The translations under genes and the position numbers were made by a program. Of a stretch of 64,000 nucleotides of DNA, positions 1 to 14,475 are shown one piece after another (positions within the stretch are counted from its first letter, which is position 1; each line of letters starts with the position of its first letter). Under the pieces are notes generated by a model. That model was given only the letters and a program-made list of their open reading frames with translations. It did not search any database and was not told the DNA's origin. This stretch comes from Heliopora coerulea. Lineage: Eukaryota > Cnidaria > Anthozoa > Scleralcyonacea > Helioporidae. The stretch spans positions 124,001 through 188,000 of the forward strand of contig JASJOG010000095.1 in assembly GCA_030142905.1 (NCBI GenBank), read 5' to 3'.

Positions 1-59
1 AAATATTCTGTGAAGTCGATTTATACTTGTTTTGCGCGAAATACCAGGAGACGTATTAC

Positions 60-210
60 AAAGTGCATTTATGCGATATATGTCGGAAATATATCTCACC
101 GGTCATCAGAAGGTTGCGGGTTTGATCCCCCTCTGGGGCTCAGGAATCGTTTTCCCGAGGTTAGAGCTTGACGAACGTTCATCGATCATCCAAAAGTGCG
201 TTTAAAAAAA
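60..210 (+). repeat. SINE family A fragment
   Basis: Carries the family signature TCTCACCGGTCATCAGAAGG followed by a degraded B box (GGGTTTGATCCCC) and a tail containing GCTTGACGAACGTTCA. The last block recurs near 53727-53742. Confidence 0.6.
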
Positions 211-976
211 AATATTTTTTTTTATAACGCAAAATAAAAAATCCTTTGCAACAACAAACAACCCTCAAGCAATAGAAACGCAGCCCATTGGTAAGCAGAA
301 TTGTCCAAGTGGATTTCTTGCAAGAAATCACCACAGTTTGCTCCAAGATTTCAATCAGTGGCGGTCATTTTCTGGCCATCTTTGCCACGGCCACTTGTCC
401 CCGTCAATTAAAATAAACCATTATCTTGACCAAGCCCCCTTATAAATAGCCCTGGGTACGAGGTTAAATGGTACCGTCGATTAAACCCTAGTGAGCTCCA
501 TTTTCATCACCTGGGAAGTTCCCTCAAGTTCAAAATCACAATTTACTACAGCTGAGGTCGCGAACGACACGAAAACGACATATACGACACTGTGTCCAGT
601 CACTGGTTAACGGCGAGATCTTTATCCGTACAATTCATATTAAAACATACAATTATTAAAGATCTCCATAGATGAGACATCAAACTTAAAATATAGTAAG
701 AAGCACAATCAAGACCAAAAAAATTGCTCAGTCTTGACTGAAGTCAAATAGTGTTCTACGGAGAGTTGAAGAGTTTGCACCGAATCAAAAAGTACCTTGC
801 AACTTAGTTCACGTGCGCAGTTTAACACGATGCTAGTCCTGATGTTTAATGACTGCATGGCACAAATTCGGACATGCACACACAGAAGGCAATACAACCC
901 TAGAATCTCTCTCCCTCCTCTCTTTCTAGGTGTACCTGTTGAGGCTGAGCTTGTTATTTTTCCATCAATGCTTTGA

Positions 977-3900
977 TCATCTTTTATTAAATATTCCAAG
1001 AATATTAACGCCTGAGGGACCAAGGTTGACACGCCTGGCATGGTAGAACAGAAAACACAACACAAAGTTATAATTGCACAACAGCCAATTAAATTGCTAG
1101 TTGTGAGCCAAGACTTTGGACAAAAAGTTAAAATGGCAAGATTCTTCAACTGCGCCACAATCAAGAATTAACCGAATATCATTCACAACCTCATTTCTGT
1201 AACAATGACCGTAACAATTTGTTATGACTTCGACCATACAACAGACATACTCCGACCGCAACCACTGGCAAATCCCATCGTAACCACAAGGAAAAAAAGA
1301 ACTATAACCCACAATTACCACAAGCGCAACTACAAGCAAAACTGCAACATGAACCTCAACCGAAAGCACAACCGCAATCGAAAGTGCTAGTACAACCACA
1401 AACACAGTCATACAGCTACTATAATAGAACTACTATACGCACCCAAGCATTCCATGATGCCTTATCTTTACCATAAGGAGGAATAAAATGATGCTGTGAA
1501 ATACGTTATTTCTACCCTGAAAGGTAAATTACAAAACAAAGTTGAAGCAAATTATTCCCGAGATTAAGTAAGAAAAATAACCGGTGCGAGAGCAGGACAT
1601 GTGGTAGTGAGTGCACTTTCATCCAAACATGGGTTTCATAAAATCCTGACGTGAAAACGTCTGAAGAAACACGCACTATTTCAACCCAAAAAATTCATAC
1701 AGATTATATCAAAAAGGCTCATTTACTGGGGTTACAAAAGCGTAGGATTCAATGTCTTAATTTTTAAAAAACCCAGTAAAAACTTAGCCTGGCATGCAAT
1801 ATCTGTAACTTACTTGTCCAACATCAAACACTTCATCGCCAACTATAACCTTTAAATGCAAAAACAGAAACGAATTATTCTCGAGATATACCCAAAGTGA
1901 AACGCTTCATTAATATCTAACGCAGTGGTTTTGAACCATTTTTGGAATGAACACCCACTTGCCTCATACTGAAACCTCTTGTCACCCCTGTTAAGCACAC
2001 TTCCTGCACCTACACTTCTCTTCCTGCTCCAGAGCCCAATCCCAGAGAAATACCGAATTGAGATAACTGAAACTTATGGTTATTCATTTCAGTACTGCTG
2101 ACTTAGTCAGTGTTAAATTCTAACATTAAATGACTACTAGAAACCTAAAATACTGTGGTGGCGAATGACTGATTGAATGCCCTCCATTTGCATCCGAACG
2201 CCTACCTCTCCGCTGCCATGCTTCCATCACCCACCCACCCCCCCCCCCCCCACACACACACACACACATTCTCTGAACGCCCACTGGAAGGCGGTACCAC
2301 CTCCGTTGAGAAACGCTGGTCTAACTTATGCAAATTAAACTGCCACTTTTTATGATTTCGGTTGCCAACTTCTGGTTTTCCGGTCTCCTCTATGATTGGC
2401 GTTTTGACAGAACTCTTCAACTGTCACTTGTTTCATCATTTCACCGAGGTAGAACGAGGCCTATACCTCTCAAACTCACTAACAATTCATGAAGAATTCT
2501 TATTTATCGAACCGAGTCCTCGGACGGACAGTTGATTGCAGACCAGCAAAGTTTATTAAGAAGCAAAAAAGAACTTGCTTACCTTGAAATGTGGTGGGTT
2601 TTGACGGAATCTGTGGACCGCAAGATCTCTTCTTTTGGATTCTGTAAAAATATAATTAACACATTGATTATGTGTAGCTGTTCAATATGAGGGCTGAACG
2701 TCTGAATTTTTGTCTAGTTGGGTTGTGTCTGTCAATTCTCACAAGTGACACCACGTGATCTGAAATAGGTATACAAACGTGGAAGCTAAAAATAGCCAAT
2801 GTTGGGCCACTCCAAACTCAAACTACATTCAATCTAACCTCGTTTATTAAGGTCCTTCAAAAAATACAGTCCGGTGAACGTTCTACCATCTGGAAACCGC
2901 GCATCAGTCGGAAGTCTAGAATCCATGTAGGTACAAAACACGTGCATAACTATTTGAGCATCCGTTGGGAGATCTTGGTCCCAGCTGCGACCACGATAGT
3001 TACTTCCAGATTTCCAGCGGTAAAGCCCCATACAACTGTCTTTACCAAGCTCTGTGAATGGACGGATAGCAAACAAATAAAAGAATTTGCTTAGATACGA
3101 CAACGGTTTGCGGAGGTGAGGATGAAACCGAAAGTAAAACAAGGAGAAAGTAGGCGAGGATTAAAAGAAGCAACGAAGGTCTAGAAACATGGGAGCCAAG
3201 GAATGAAAAGGCAAAAAGGTAGCAGCAGATGAAGGAAGATGGTCAACTTGTAAAGGCAAAAGGGAAAGGTGAATACCACAAGTCAAGGAAATGAAGAATG
3301 CAAACGACAATTACTAAGGGCGGTGTAAGTAAGGCGAATAAAAAATCAAAATCGTATAGTTCACGTAAGCCAGGGCGAGTCTCTTGCTAGTTTACAGATA
3401 TTCAATGTTCATTACTCTTGAGTTTTCGATGACTTATAAGTATTTTTAATAAATGATACAAAACAGACCAAAAGTAACAAATCGTCTAAACAAACGCAGA
3501 TGGCGCGTGTATAAAAATACTACGCTAGTTCTCTATTAAACGAAACAAAATCTTCCTGAACGAAAAACAAAAAACTGGAAAAACAATAGGAAACTGGCCA
3601 AAGGGAAGACAAAACATTAAGAAAGGACATCAGTGATGGTTAATAACTGACCGTTGATCCTCTTGACAAGATATTCTTGGTTATTACTGAGTTCCAAGTA
3701 TGGTAGGACAGCTGCTAAAGTCGGAACGTGTTCGGCTTTACTTATCGAAACTTGTCGGAGACTTCCGAGACTGATTGCTTGAAGAGAAAGACAAGGGACA
3801 GTTAAGTTGTTTTCGAGTTCTTTTAAGAAGTGTAACAATAGTCTGAATATCAATAATCGAGACGAACAAGTACTGTACATATATGCAACCTTTGCTCACC

Positions 3901-6900
3901 ATGCGAGCCCCTCTAGCCCCATGGTTTGACCTTCTCACTAGCAATCAGAAGGGTACAACTTCGGTTCCCGTCTCGGAATCAAAATTAGCCAAGTTAACAG
4001 CTTGAGAGCATGCGCATTAATAAATAATTTCGTAGTTCAAAGTAATTTGGGTTAAAAAAAACCCCAGAAAATAGCTTAAGTCACTCTGTGCTGTAATAGA
4101 TACATGCCTAGAAAAATGTCTAGTGGATCAAAGTTCGCTGGATCCAACGATGTTTAGTTGTTTCTGCAAAGACTGTTCGGAAGTTCAGCTACAGTGGGAC
4201 TTTAAAAAATTTAACAGCACAAACGTACAGAAACCTACCACCAATCTGCAGTTCTGAGGAACCAATGCGTTGCAAATTCGTATTTATTTCTTCTATTTGT
4301 TTTACAAGCTTACATAGGACGGTCTGACTTATCCACTGAAAAGTATTAACAAAAGAAAAACAATTTCAAAAAAAGTGATCCAAGAAACAGTCGATCATCT
4401 GTGAAACAAAGAGTACTAAATTGACAGTTCGGATAGTATTGTTGACAGTAGGAAACTTCAGTTTTGCAAATATTAAGAGTCAGTCACTCTTTTAAGCGTC
4501 ACGCAGACGTAAACTGCTTCATCCATCGTGCATGGGTTTGAGAATATTGTTTCAACGGTAAAATGACTGAACATTGAACACAAAGAAAGAACAGAAAAAT
4601 CACACATCCAACGATAGCTTAAAACCGGCAATAAACCCTGGTGAAAATTGAGAGAAAGACTCCGTGGCTTTCAATAATTTACTACCAAGCTCTCAACACT
4701 CAATATTGAACGGACATGCTTACTCACTTTACGAAGATTTTCTGTCCAAAAATCCACGTCTTGTCTGGATGTACCAAGCTTGAACCAAAGCTTTCCAAAC
4801 AATAAAAAAAAAAGGAAACCAAATAATTATTGTAACAGAAATCAATATTAAGAAAAGAGAATACACTTTGACAAACCTCTTCTGCCTGAGGACTCATGCG
4901 TCCAAATTCGTCTTCATCCCTGGATGTAGTCGCCAGATGGCTTCTAAATTAATTGATTTGGCTGATAGCGCATTATTAAATACATGTTACAGAGTCTACG
5001 TTGAGTGAAAGTAACTTTTCCAGTTTCACAAAAATGCTACTTTCAGGGACATAGGGGACCAGCAGCGAAGCACGCAGGTCTTGGGCCTCAGTCTCTGAAT
5101 TGACCAGTCACCTTGCAAATCCACAATCCTGGCCAATAATGACTGGGACAGCGTTGCAAGTGACTCCCTACTAACCGTACAAAAGACGAAAGAAGGAATA
5201 TCACTCGCTCCTCCCCTTCTCCCCCCCCCCCCTCCATCAATGTTGCTTCATTCCATCGTGTAAGATTATGCTGGCTGGGTCACACGCAAAGCGAAAAATT
5301 GACCAAAAACGTGCAACATTGAAGGGGGATAGGGGGGATAGAGGGGGGAGGGAGGGGGTAAAAAGTGTGTTCATTTTGAAGTGTTGTCCCAGTATTTTTG
5401 GACAGGATTGTAGTCCTGTGTTCTTCCAACTGAGCAACAAAGGCCGTACCCAAGAACGAGGTGACAAGTTCTGTATTTATAGAGGTGTTGATATAGTTGT
5501 TGATATAGAGGTGTTGATATAGTAAATATAATGTTGATAAAGTGAAGGGTACACATGGTATATTCATGGAATATTAGGCAATTACAATTGGTCACAAGAA
5601 AAAGATTATATACTACTCTAAGTGCTCGTCAATTTTTTAGTTTCAGGATCATCCTCTGTAAGACTTCCTTTGCCAATACTTCAACAGTTGAGAAAAGCAA
5701 CTTGACCAACCAGTTACTAATGTCACCAGGCAACATGTTTATTCGGCCTTTAGTCTTAGTTTTCTGTCCTTATGATACAGAATAATTTGTATATTCAACA
5801 TACCTAGTTCCAATTTTGTACACACTTAAAGGTGTGCTGTATGCCACATGTGAACCGTAAGATGACCAATGGTAGGGTGAACCATTGGTGGTTGAAGTAC
5901 TCATGAAACCGGTGGTGCCACTCACAGTTGAGTAACCATCTGATAAAAACAATAGAATTGTAGCACCATGGAAATTGCAAGGTGATGAAAAGAAATTGCA
6001 AGTCATAGTGGAGAGAAACACACTCCGGGATTCCTAGTGTCTGTATCATTTTAGCTCATAAAGGATCAGGGGCACACTTTATAATTTTACTCTGGCTTGT
6101 GCCAGACAATTTTACTTGTCAACGAGATGAGCCCAGCCCCTTAACTCTTTAACAGCCATCTCCATAACCTATTAAGAGGCAAAGTCACACTTTAGCACTT
6201 TACTCTGGCTAAATCCATTTGATTTTACTTGTCGAAAGGATGATCCTTTCCTCTTAATGAGTTAAGTTTGCTTACAATGCTAGAGTTGGCACTCCAGAGT
6301 TTCTTCTTTGTAAACTTTGCAGAAAAGTATCCTTCTGTACTTCCATAGATGAGTACTGGAGGTAATCCCTTGAGCACAATAATTTGCCATTATTTAATCA
6401 TTGTTAGCTACAGCTGACACAAATGGACAGCTGTTGATTTTTTTATGTTTAGTCTCAAGGAACCCTCTGTAGTCACATGACACAAACCTTCAGGTATAGA
6501 TTGGAATATGTACCAGTCTCCCCCAGACATTGTTTCACAATTCTCAAACTGACATGAACATGTATGGTAATTTACAGCCAACAAAGATCTTAAGCTGAAC
6601 TCCAATTCTGAACATCAAAATTAATGTTTCAATTCAAACTTATGGCCTAAGGTCAATTTGAAGCTTCCAAAATAACCTTTTCTGTGTATACTGTATGAGA
6701 AAAATATTTCTTCACAACATAGACTAATAAAATATAAAAATATAACAAAACAGTCCTGGTTTACCTCCATATAATTGTTCCATTTTAAATTCCTGGGACT
6801 GTAAATAGCTGCTCAGGGCACTTGTATTTTTGATACGATCATTTGAAACTACAAAGAAGGTTCTAATTTTCAATAAAAGTTTACCAAAGATTTTCAATAA

Positions 6901-9900
6901 AATTGCTATTGCAAACAAGTAATACTCACAGGGTGAGGTACTTGGTGAGGGATATCTAGACATAGTGCTATAATTAGGTGAAAAAAAAATAACATAATTA
7001 ATCCTTGTATACTAAATAAAAAAACCCCTGGATAATTAAAACAAGACTTGGTCTTCAGCATTAACTTAACCATTAGAAGTACAACTTGAAATTTTCCCAC
7101 AAATGGAATATTTATCTACTGGTAAATGCCAGAACGTTGTTACCATCAATTTAAAATCATTTGGAATCATTACAGTATTTAAAATCTGTATCGATAAAGG
7201 CTTGCTAATACAGGTTTGGCAATAGAAAATGACATAAGATTAATTACCTGGTATCCTGTGGCATGGTTATGTCATTGTATTGAACTGGTGAGAACTTTGA
7301 TGGTGAATATGGACTGCCTGTATTCCCCATCAACTAAAACCAAAGAAAACTAACTGACACATCCAACATACTTGGGTTTCCTCAGAAGTAATCAAAGTTG
7401 CATCAGCACAGTTCTGTTGCAGTGTGTCTACAACAAAACTGTAAATGTTTTCAACAAAAATTATGCAATCATTTGTTTTCACAACCATGATAAATATTGT
7501 ATGTTGCATTAGATTATTAATGATTTTTACAACATTTTCACCAAAAGGATTCACGGCTTCTGATCATCTTTTTTTTAGAAAATTAATACAAAATGTAGTC
7601 CAGCTGCCCCAGCTTTTAGCCATCAGTTAAGTCACAAAAAAACCATCTGATCTACACTTCTGAAACAATACAATCCCAGAATTAATAACATATATGAAGT
7701 ACTTGTTGTCATCTTCTATGAAGGGGCAGGCCCACCAGTTTGCTGAACAAAATGATCTCCAGAAGAATGGAAAAAATTCTGAAGTGCACCTTTGTCCCTA
7801 AATGGGTTATTTAGCTATTGTGTCATATTTAGTGAGCTGTACCAGAATTATGCAATACTAATGCAACTGCAGCATAAAATAACTTGTCGATCTCTAATTG
7901 AACACATTTGCTTCAAATATACAGCTCTGTAAGGATTCCTTCAACATCACTGATTGCAGGGAAAGGAGATAATATTATGACTGCATTTGGCATTACATAA
8001 GAGGGTGACAAAGAAAGGGTCTTCATCCCATTTAATACATTGATGTTTTGCTATATTTGAAACATGACACATGCTTTTACAGCAATTTCATGCATCCCAA
8101 GCTCTCAAGTGTTACTTAATCCTGATTTTAGACTGATCTATCCATGATTTTCAATCCCACATCTAGTTGAAATCCACGTTAAATTGACTACAATAAAATT
8201 GCTACCTTCATGATATACATGTAGGTTTCATAGCTTAAGCAAAGCTATGGACCTACATTTTGCTGTTCTTTAGTGTATAATTGCAAACACATTTCCAAAG
8301 CTAATATTTTATTCACACTCAACAATTTTCAACCTAGGAAAACCTTGCCAAATTGAAGAAATCCTGTTGAAATGTGACAAGTCTTATATGCAAAAACAAG
8401 CTAATCGTGCATCACCTGAAATCCAAAATTAATGAATCAAGAATGAAATTCATTTCATTTCAGGTTTCAACATTTCATTCAATCCCAAAATTTAGAATCA
8501 TGCACAACAGCTTTGCCACTGTTGAATACCTGTAACAAAAAACCCAAAACAACTAAATTACTAACCCTGTTTCTCAATGACATATTCATCTGTGATGGAG
8601 AAGGACATTGGTACCCTGGACTGTAGTGACTGTCCAACAAACCAGATGGTGTCACGTAGAAAGAATTTAACGATGACATTGCTACTGCTGAGGGTGAGCC
8701 TTGACTTCCAGGGCTTGGAACTTTTGATGGGGCTGATATAGGGATAATAGGGGATATACCAGGAGTCCTACATGAGTTATCTGTTAGTGACTGTCCATCT
8801 TCATCATGAGATAGTTTGTTTTGCAATGGCATAAATCGTTTATCTAGAAAAATGACAGCCATTCCATTAGTCATTGTGATTTCTTTGATGGAATCGGTAG
8901 AGTATACTGTTGTATACAATAATGTTAAACACATATATTGGTTTGTTTTTAAAGGCCAAAGCACAGGATAGAGTAGTAAATATCGATATTTCAAGCAAAA
9001 GCCCATCATTAGAGTGAAATGTAAAGTGATATAAAGACTTGGTGATGTTTTTATATGTAAAAAAAAATGCATGTGATGCAAAGTTAAAAATAGTTTTCTA
9101 TTTTAAACATTTAATAATGAACAGAAAAGCATGGAACTGGTAAAGGACCTAAAGGAAATGGTGCAGCATATTGCTGGTGCACAGGTACTAATTTATATTA
9201 GTAGAAACTCAGTTGAATACTATTGCAAATGCTGCTTTCTGATTGGCTACGCTACTCACTATCTATTCGTCAATAGATAGTGAGTAGCAAAAATGGCTTC
9301 TGCCTCTCATTTTTATGAAGTTTCTGAAGACAAAATAGATTGCCTACTTGAAAGTGCAATCCCAGAGAAGACAAAAAATGTTCTTTGCTAAGTCTTCCTG
9401 CTAAAACAATTAGATTATTTGCTCTCAATTTCTATGAAGTGATAGTTGACTCGGGCTTCGCCCTCATCAACTATCACCTCATAGAAATCTCGAGCTCATA
9501 ATCTAATTGTTAAATATATCTTTGCATGTTATGGTAACAGCACCAGCTATATTTCTTAACTTACAGTATTCCAGCCAAGGGGTTGGTACTTTGTCCCACT
9601 GAATAAAATTATCTGGCATTAGATTGAATTAAATCAAAAAGATCACTTAAAGCACAATAAGGTAAAAGTCACTGGGATTAACTCAACAAAAAGGAAACAG
9701 AAATGAAATCCTATTTGGGAAGTCCAGTTGACTCTGGCCTTCATCAGTGCAGAAACAACTTTGATTTTCACCTTAATAAGGTTTGGCCTTCAGGTGAAAT
9801 TTTTTACCAATTACAAACTAACACAGAGTTCCTACAGAGTCTTCACTAGTTATTACTATTAACTCCATGCCAACATTTATCATGAGAAGTGTGAAGATAA

Positions 9901-11861
9901 AATATAAAGTAATAACCAGCTCTTTAACCTCTAGGATGAACGGCCAGTAGTTGGTATTGTTTTGGTGTCAAGATTACAGGATTTTGTACAAGCCATACCA
10001 GAAGGAAACTGACTTCAAATAAAAACCGTAAGGAGCACCAAACAGCTAAGGCTAACTCTACAAAATCAAAGATAAATTAGTTATCCCTGGCAATAAAAAC
10101 CTCACTTTCCAACATGGACATTTGCCCTTAATTGAATTCTAGAAATATGAGAATTTCACAAAACAGATTGGATGCTTAACAGTATTTTTATGAGCAACAC
10201 TTCATAAATATGCATTTTTATTGTACCCTAAGTCATGTCAAGGATTGGGGATTACATTTGATTAACAAATTAAATTTTACTGAGGGTAAATGTCAAGTAG
10301 TTGTTGAATATGCCAAGAAGTTGGCTAGTTAAATTATTTGAAATGTGTGGAAGCAAGAAGGAAAATTAAGCTCTTTTTAATAAAAATATTAACCCGTACA
10401 GCAAGTATCACTTGGCACAGTCAATAAAGGTTTTGCAGACTACAATTAATTACAGGAAGTTGTCACAAAGGTCATAAGAATTATGTCACATGTTCTCAGG
10501 AATTGATAATTGCATTGAATGTACATCTAAGCTTACAGGCAGCTCCTTTGACCACTGAAAAGACTGGGTATCAAAACTACCACAACCATTGCTTGTTGGG
10601 TGATACCATACTTTATTTAATTGCTTTTTAATATTATAGATGATAGCATAGCTTTGCTTACGATTGGCAATGGTAAGCAAAGCTACAAGAAGCAATAATG
10701 TTTTGATGACTGATGAATTGTTATGTACAATGCTGTACTTGCAAAAGTCAAATACAAGAGGTCATAAACTAAACTCATACGTTTTATGCCAACTGAACAG
10801 GACATGACGAAAAAAATCTCTGTTCTTGGCTCAAGCTATAATTGCCCAGTAATTTTTATTAGAGAACATCTTGCACATACCTGTATACCAGATTGCAGGG
10901 TAATAAATATGAAATGTTGGAAAAAAAGATCCATAAAAACTGAGGAGAAATGAAAAGAAAATGGACTAATGTTGATGGAAATTTCTTGTAAATTACTATA
11001 TAGGATTTGATTATAAATAAAACAGAAAATTAAACATAATAATAAGAAAAATGAACACATGCATTCAAACATGCCAGAATGGAAATATCATGAAATGCAC
11101 ATGAAAGAACTTTTATTTTCCAACTATGTGCACCAAAGCAACCTGTTGTGTAGAAAGTAAGAACAGAAAGCTACATAAGGAACTTGTGCCACACCTTTAG
11201 GTCATTATGTGCAGATAATTTGTCAGTGAGTTTATGGGTGTAAGCTAATGGGGATGAGTGATTGTGATAGTGAATGGGTGTAAGCAAATGGGTATAAGTG
11301 ACTGCCTGATTGATAGAATGGGGGAGTGATTGAAGGGGTATGGACTAGACTGCAGTTTAGCAGACCCACTCTGTTGCTGACCGATTAGGGTGAGGGTTTG
11401 TATTAGGGTTAGTGAGCCTGCAGTATGGTCAATGTCATACTTGCATCCACTACACTGCAGTTGAACCAGAGCGTGAATGAGTGAATAAAACTTTACACAT
11501 GAACTAAAATACTATAGTACGGTATATTAATTAAATGTCAATGAATATGGGATTATGTTGAAGTTGGCATGGTGATACCAAACACACGTCGACGTGGTCA
11601 CACTTGAAAGCACTTCCACAAATTAAATAAATCAATAAAAACTTAAGAAAAAGACGTTCAGTTCTCACTCCCAAGAATCAGGAGCAATCCCTATTAACCA
11701 TATGACCGTCATACGTACATTTCTGAGCCCGCAAAAACTGCCAAAACCAAATTCACAGTTCCCCAGAACAAGGCAGACCGAATTCTTCTACTCGACTCGT
11801 ACTTCTTAAACGACGCCTGCACAACTGGCCTCTCGGTGCGGTCTATTTTTTCGTATTGCAT
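977..11861 (-). CDS. TMEM209: TMEM209, nuclear envelope transmembrane protein (multi-exon)
   Basis: Reconstructed from exons at 11719-11861, 10881-10939, (unresolved gap), 8566-8843, 7248-7333, 6930-6967, 5804-5939, 4877-4943, 4728-4790, 4239-4335, 3652-3777, 2839-3051, 2583-2641, 1814-1849, 1443-1516 and 977-1034. All have GT-AG borders and agreeing phases. The C-terminal half follows the TMEM209 family closely: SELQIG, PTLAAVLPYLELSNNQEYL, WDQDLPTDAQIVMHVFCTY, DSRLP, the PPH segment, GRNN, and the end GRVNLGPSGVNILGIF. The middle (8566-5804) encodes a Ser/Pro-rich linker, as in vertebrate TMEM209. Resolved exons give about 511 codons; the human protein is about 560, so only the second transmembrane stretch is missing. 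The family is an inner-nuclear-membrane protein that associates with nucleoporins (known from vertebrates). The stop is TGA at 977-979; a possible ATTAAA signal (minus strand) lies at 845-850. Confidence 0.93.
3890..4025 (+). repeat. SINE family A fragment
   Basis: Contains ATCAGAAGGGTACAACTTCG with GGTTCCCGTCTC, then AACAGCTTGAGAGCATGCGC, the same tail as the copy ending at 43805. It lies in an intron of TMEM209. Confidence 0.55.
5280..5460 (-). repeat. tRNA-derived SINE-like sequence (different head)
   Basis: On the minus strand GTTGCTCAGTTGGAAGAAC resembles an A-box D-arm, followed by an anticodon-like hairpin CAGGA...TCCTG. The rest runs into a C-rich, GGGGGATA-type tract (complement). 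No complete tRNA. Confidence 0.4.
8844..11861 (-). CDS. TMEM209: TMEM209 N-terminal exons and unresolved TM2 region
   Basis: The start ATG (11859-11861) opens MQYEKIDRTERPVVQASF and continues into a first hydrophobic helix (ALFWGTVNLVLAVFAG). The donor is taken at 11718 (GTACGT), because its phase joins the exon at 10881-10939 to give a stretch ending YYPAIWYT, matching the family's WPLWYIE stretch before helix 2. The following exon or exons must be a multiple of 3 in total, since 10881-10939 ends in phase 1 and 8566-8843 begins in phase 1. A 21-nt candidate at 10662-10682 (ALLTIAN, with AG/GT borders) has the right phase, but I cannot confirm it. The introns hold a foldback repeat near 9250-9511 and otherwise nothing recognisable. 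Confidence 0.7.
9250..9511. repeat. Foldback repeat in TMEM209 intron
   Basis: A small hairpin at 9250-9291 (GCTACTCACTATCTAT and complement) and a larger imperfect hairpin at 9405-9511 (AACAATTAGATTAT ... ATAATCTAATTGTT), with a GGGCTTCGCCC turn. Probably part of one non-autonomous DNA element. Confidence 0.6.
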
Positions 11862-12202
11862 AGCTGGAAAGAACCTAAAAGGCAGAATAGGCTATTGGTA
11901 GTGGTACAACGGTTCAATACATGTCCGCAGTTAACATTTCTACAGTTTTCACGCTTTCATTTCTACAACCGTTCAAACTACCGCTGACAAGAGCTCATGC
12001 GGGCTCCCTCACGCCATTACTCAGTACTTCAAGAATTCTGCGCTAGGGTGCGGCGTTCTTTCTCAGAACAGACGTGGAAAAAAATGGAAATCTACTTGTA
12101 GGGTAAAAACTTGCTTAACATTGACCTTTTACTTACTTCTCATGGCATTCAGATAATACAGAATTACAATTTCAAAGCTGCTGATATTTAATTGTTCAAA
12201 AC

Positions 12203-12725
12203 AGTGGTGCAGGAAAATGTTTTTTTATAGGGTGGCACCAAAATTAATAGACTATAGGGGGGGATCGAGCTTGCGAGCGCCAAAGGTGCGTGCCTTTTCA
12301 GCTAGGGGGGCTGAGGGCATGCCCCCCGGAATATTTTCAAATTCTAGAATCTCAGAAAGGTCATTTCCCGCATTTTGGGAGAGTTTTTTGACAATTTTAA
12401 GGGTTAAAAAATGTTATTCAAAATGCTATTGAATTAAAAAACTACACTTACACAAAATGGCGTGAATATCTCAAACACAATATTTTTAATTAAAACTTAT
12501 CAGATCATGTGAAACAGCCTAGTAGCCACACAAACACAAAACTGTACACGTGCAAACTACTTTTTCACCGCGGGAAACTTGAAAGAAAATAAAAACCCAA
12601 AAAACAAAGAAAACAATTGGTAAAACCACAAATGTATTAAATTACCGCTTTTACTGTCTAGTGATAACCTTATCTGGCCACTGAATTATTAAGGGGATGA
12701 CAGCCCCTGCACCCCCCTGGTTCCT
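12203..12725. mobile_element. Possible hAT-type element remnant
   Basis: CAGTGGTGCAGG on the left and the complement of AGGGGGGTGCAGGGG on the right resemble decayed hAT termini around a G-rich stretch (12255-12330) often seen in such elements. No transposase and no target duplication were found. Confidence 0.35.
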
Positions 12726-14279
12726 ATGCTCATGCAAAAAACAAGACAACTGAATTTTAAGTTCGGCTCTGCAAAAATTTAGTGAGATTTTTCAATAATC
12801 AAGTCACCTATTACTGGTAGATTAGTGACCTATCTCAATGTATGATTCACACATATTATGTGCTCTCAACACTTGGTCAAACAGCTCAGACTTAGCAGAA
12901 AATTGCATCAAAAGTGGGAGGCACCATTCAATTGTCTGTCTTCAATGCCAAACATTTACCAGCTAAAATTGCTTGGGCACTGGCTACCTTCCCACCATAC
13001 CCCTATTGCTAGTTACAGATACAACATTGCAAACTCCAGAAGTATTGTAAATGATCAATTTGCAAGCAAAATTAAATGTTTCAAATTAAGTGTCTTAACG
13101 AGTTGCAAGAAATTTGCTTGATGACTGTCGTGGTAACACAGGAGTTCAAGGTAACTTGGAATTACCTGCATTAACATACAGGAGTTCAATGTAATTTGGG
13201 ACTACCTATATTTTGTGCAATCTAAAGAAGTTTAGAAAAACTGCATGCAAATGTTAGATCTTTAACCCTGTGTGATAACTGATTTCTATTTTTTTTTTTC
13301 TATTAATGTCTAAGAAAGCAAAGTATGCTTCTTTTGCTGCCATGTTGTCATACATTTATAAAATTTAGTGGTGTGCCAACACTAAGCCATTCAACCCAGT
13401 TCTTACACCTGTCAACCTTGAATAAGCACTTCTAAAAGTTTACATGATTGTTAATTCCATGTAAAATGGTACCCTCTCCATAAGTTGAAAAACTCCAATA
13501 AGAAAAGTAATTCTAGAGATATGCAACTACAGTCAAAGCATTGTTGTTGTTGCAAGGTCATTACTATTACATAAAACAATGAATGGAATCACTTGTTCTT
13601 TTACCATTTATTTCAAAATGCTCTGATTTGCAAGAAATGTGTACACATACATACATACATACGTATATATGTATGTATGTAATATACCATATACTTCTGC
13701 ATGGGCATTACAGTCCTTTCAAAAATGACACATTGCCACTGGTCAGTTTTTATTAAATCTGCCTATTTTAAAACACAACAATTACTAATGGCAGGCTGGG
13801 GTTATCCTGAAAGGTTATTGCAATAGAAGAATGATTACAGACAAAAGGCTGTGTAATAAGAACTTAAAATATTAATCATACTACATAATTTTAACTGTGA
13901 TAAATTATCACTATGAACTTTGAGCAAATTTTAAGCTTTGGCCTCAAAGAAATTGACTGTCAATCTCTCAAATTTTGGTGCACTTGTTCCTGATACTAAT
14001 CAAAAATTTAAACTGGCAAACATCTTTTCAAGACAACAAAGCTTTTACACTTGCATGCCAGGAGAATTTTTAAAACCTACAAAGGAAATGATTTCTCAAG
14101 TCTTCATATACTTATCAAATGTATAACTATAGGAAAGTCTGTTTATATTTAACTCCAGTAATCAGAACTGGCTTTGCAAATGTTTAGTACCTTTATCAAC
14201 TAGCTAAAAGCCTAAGATCACATCCTTACACTTACCTGTAAGAATCAGAAAGTAGTGTGATTATAAAGCTATACATATT

Positions 14280-14285
14280 TTTATT
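14280..14285 (-). terminator. Candidate BCL-2-like gene polyadenylation signal
   Basis: AATAAA on the minus strand about 190 nt past the stop codon at 14476. Confidence 0.4.
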
Positions 14286-14475
14286 CACACAGTGACTTCA
14301 GAAATGGAAATCTCAGATATAACCTGCAAGTGTCATTCATCATACTGAAATAGGCTATATACATTCTAGGTTTATATGTTAACCAGAAATGGAAACCAAA
14401 AGCATTTGTAAGTGCTTGTACATCTTTTTTGGGTGGGAAACCTGAGTAAATTTACAACATTTTAGACACACCATT

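Larger units (their letters stand above)
11862..14475. other. Intergenic DNA between TMEM209 and the BCL-2-like gene
   Basis: Contains a possible hAT remnant (12203-12725) and a palindromic TACA/TATG microsatellite (13641-13682). The last few hundred bases are the likely 3' UTR of the BCL-2-like gene. No other gene seen. Confidence 0.6.

Noticed and set aside
8844..9081. N-terminal extension of the 200-aa ORF at 8479-9081
   Set aside because: A clear acceptor at 8844 marks the exon start; upstream translation is intronic.
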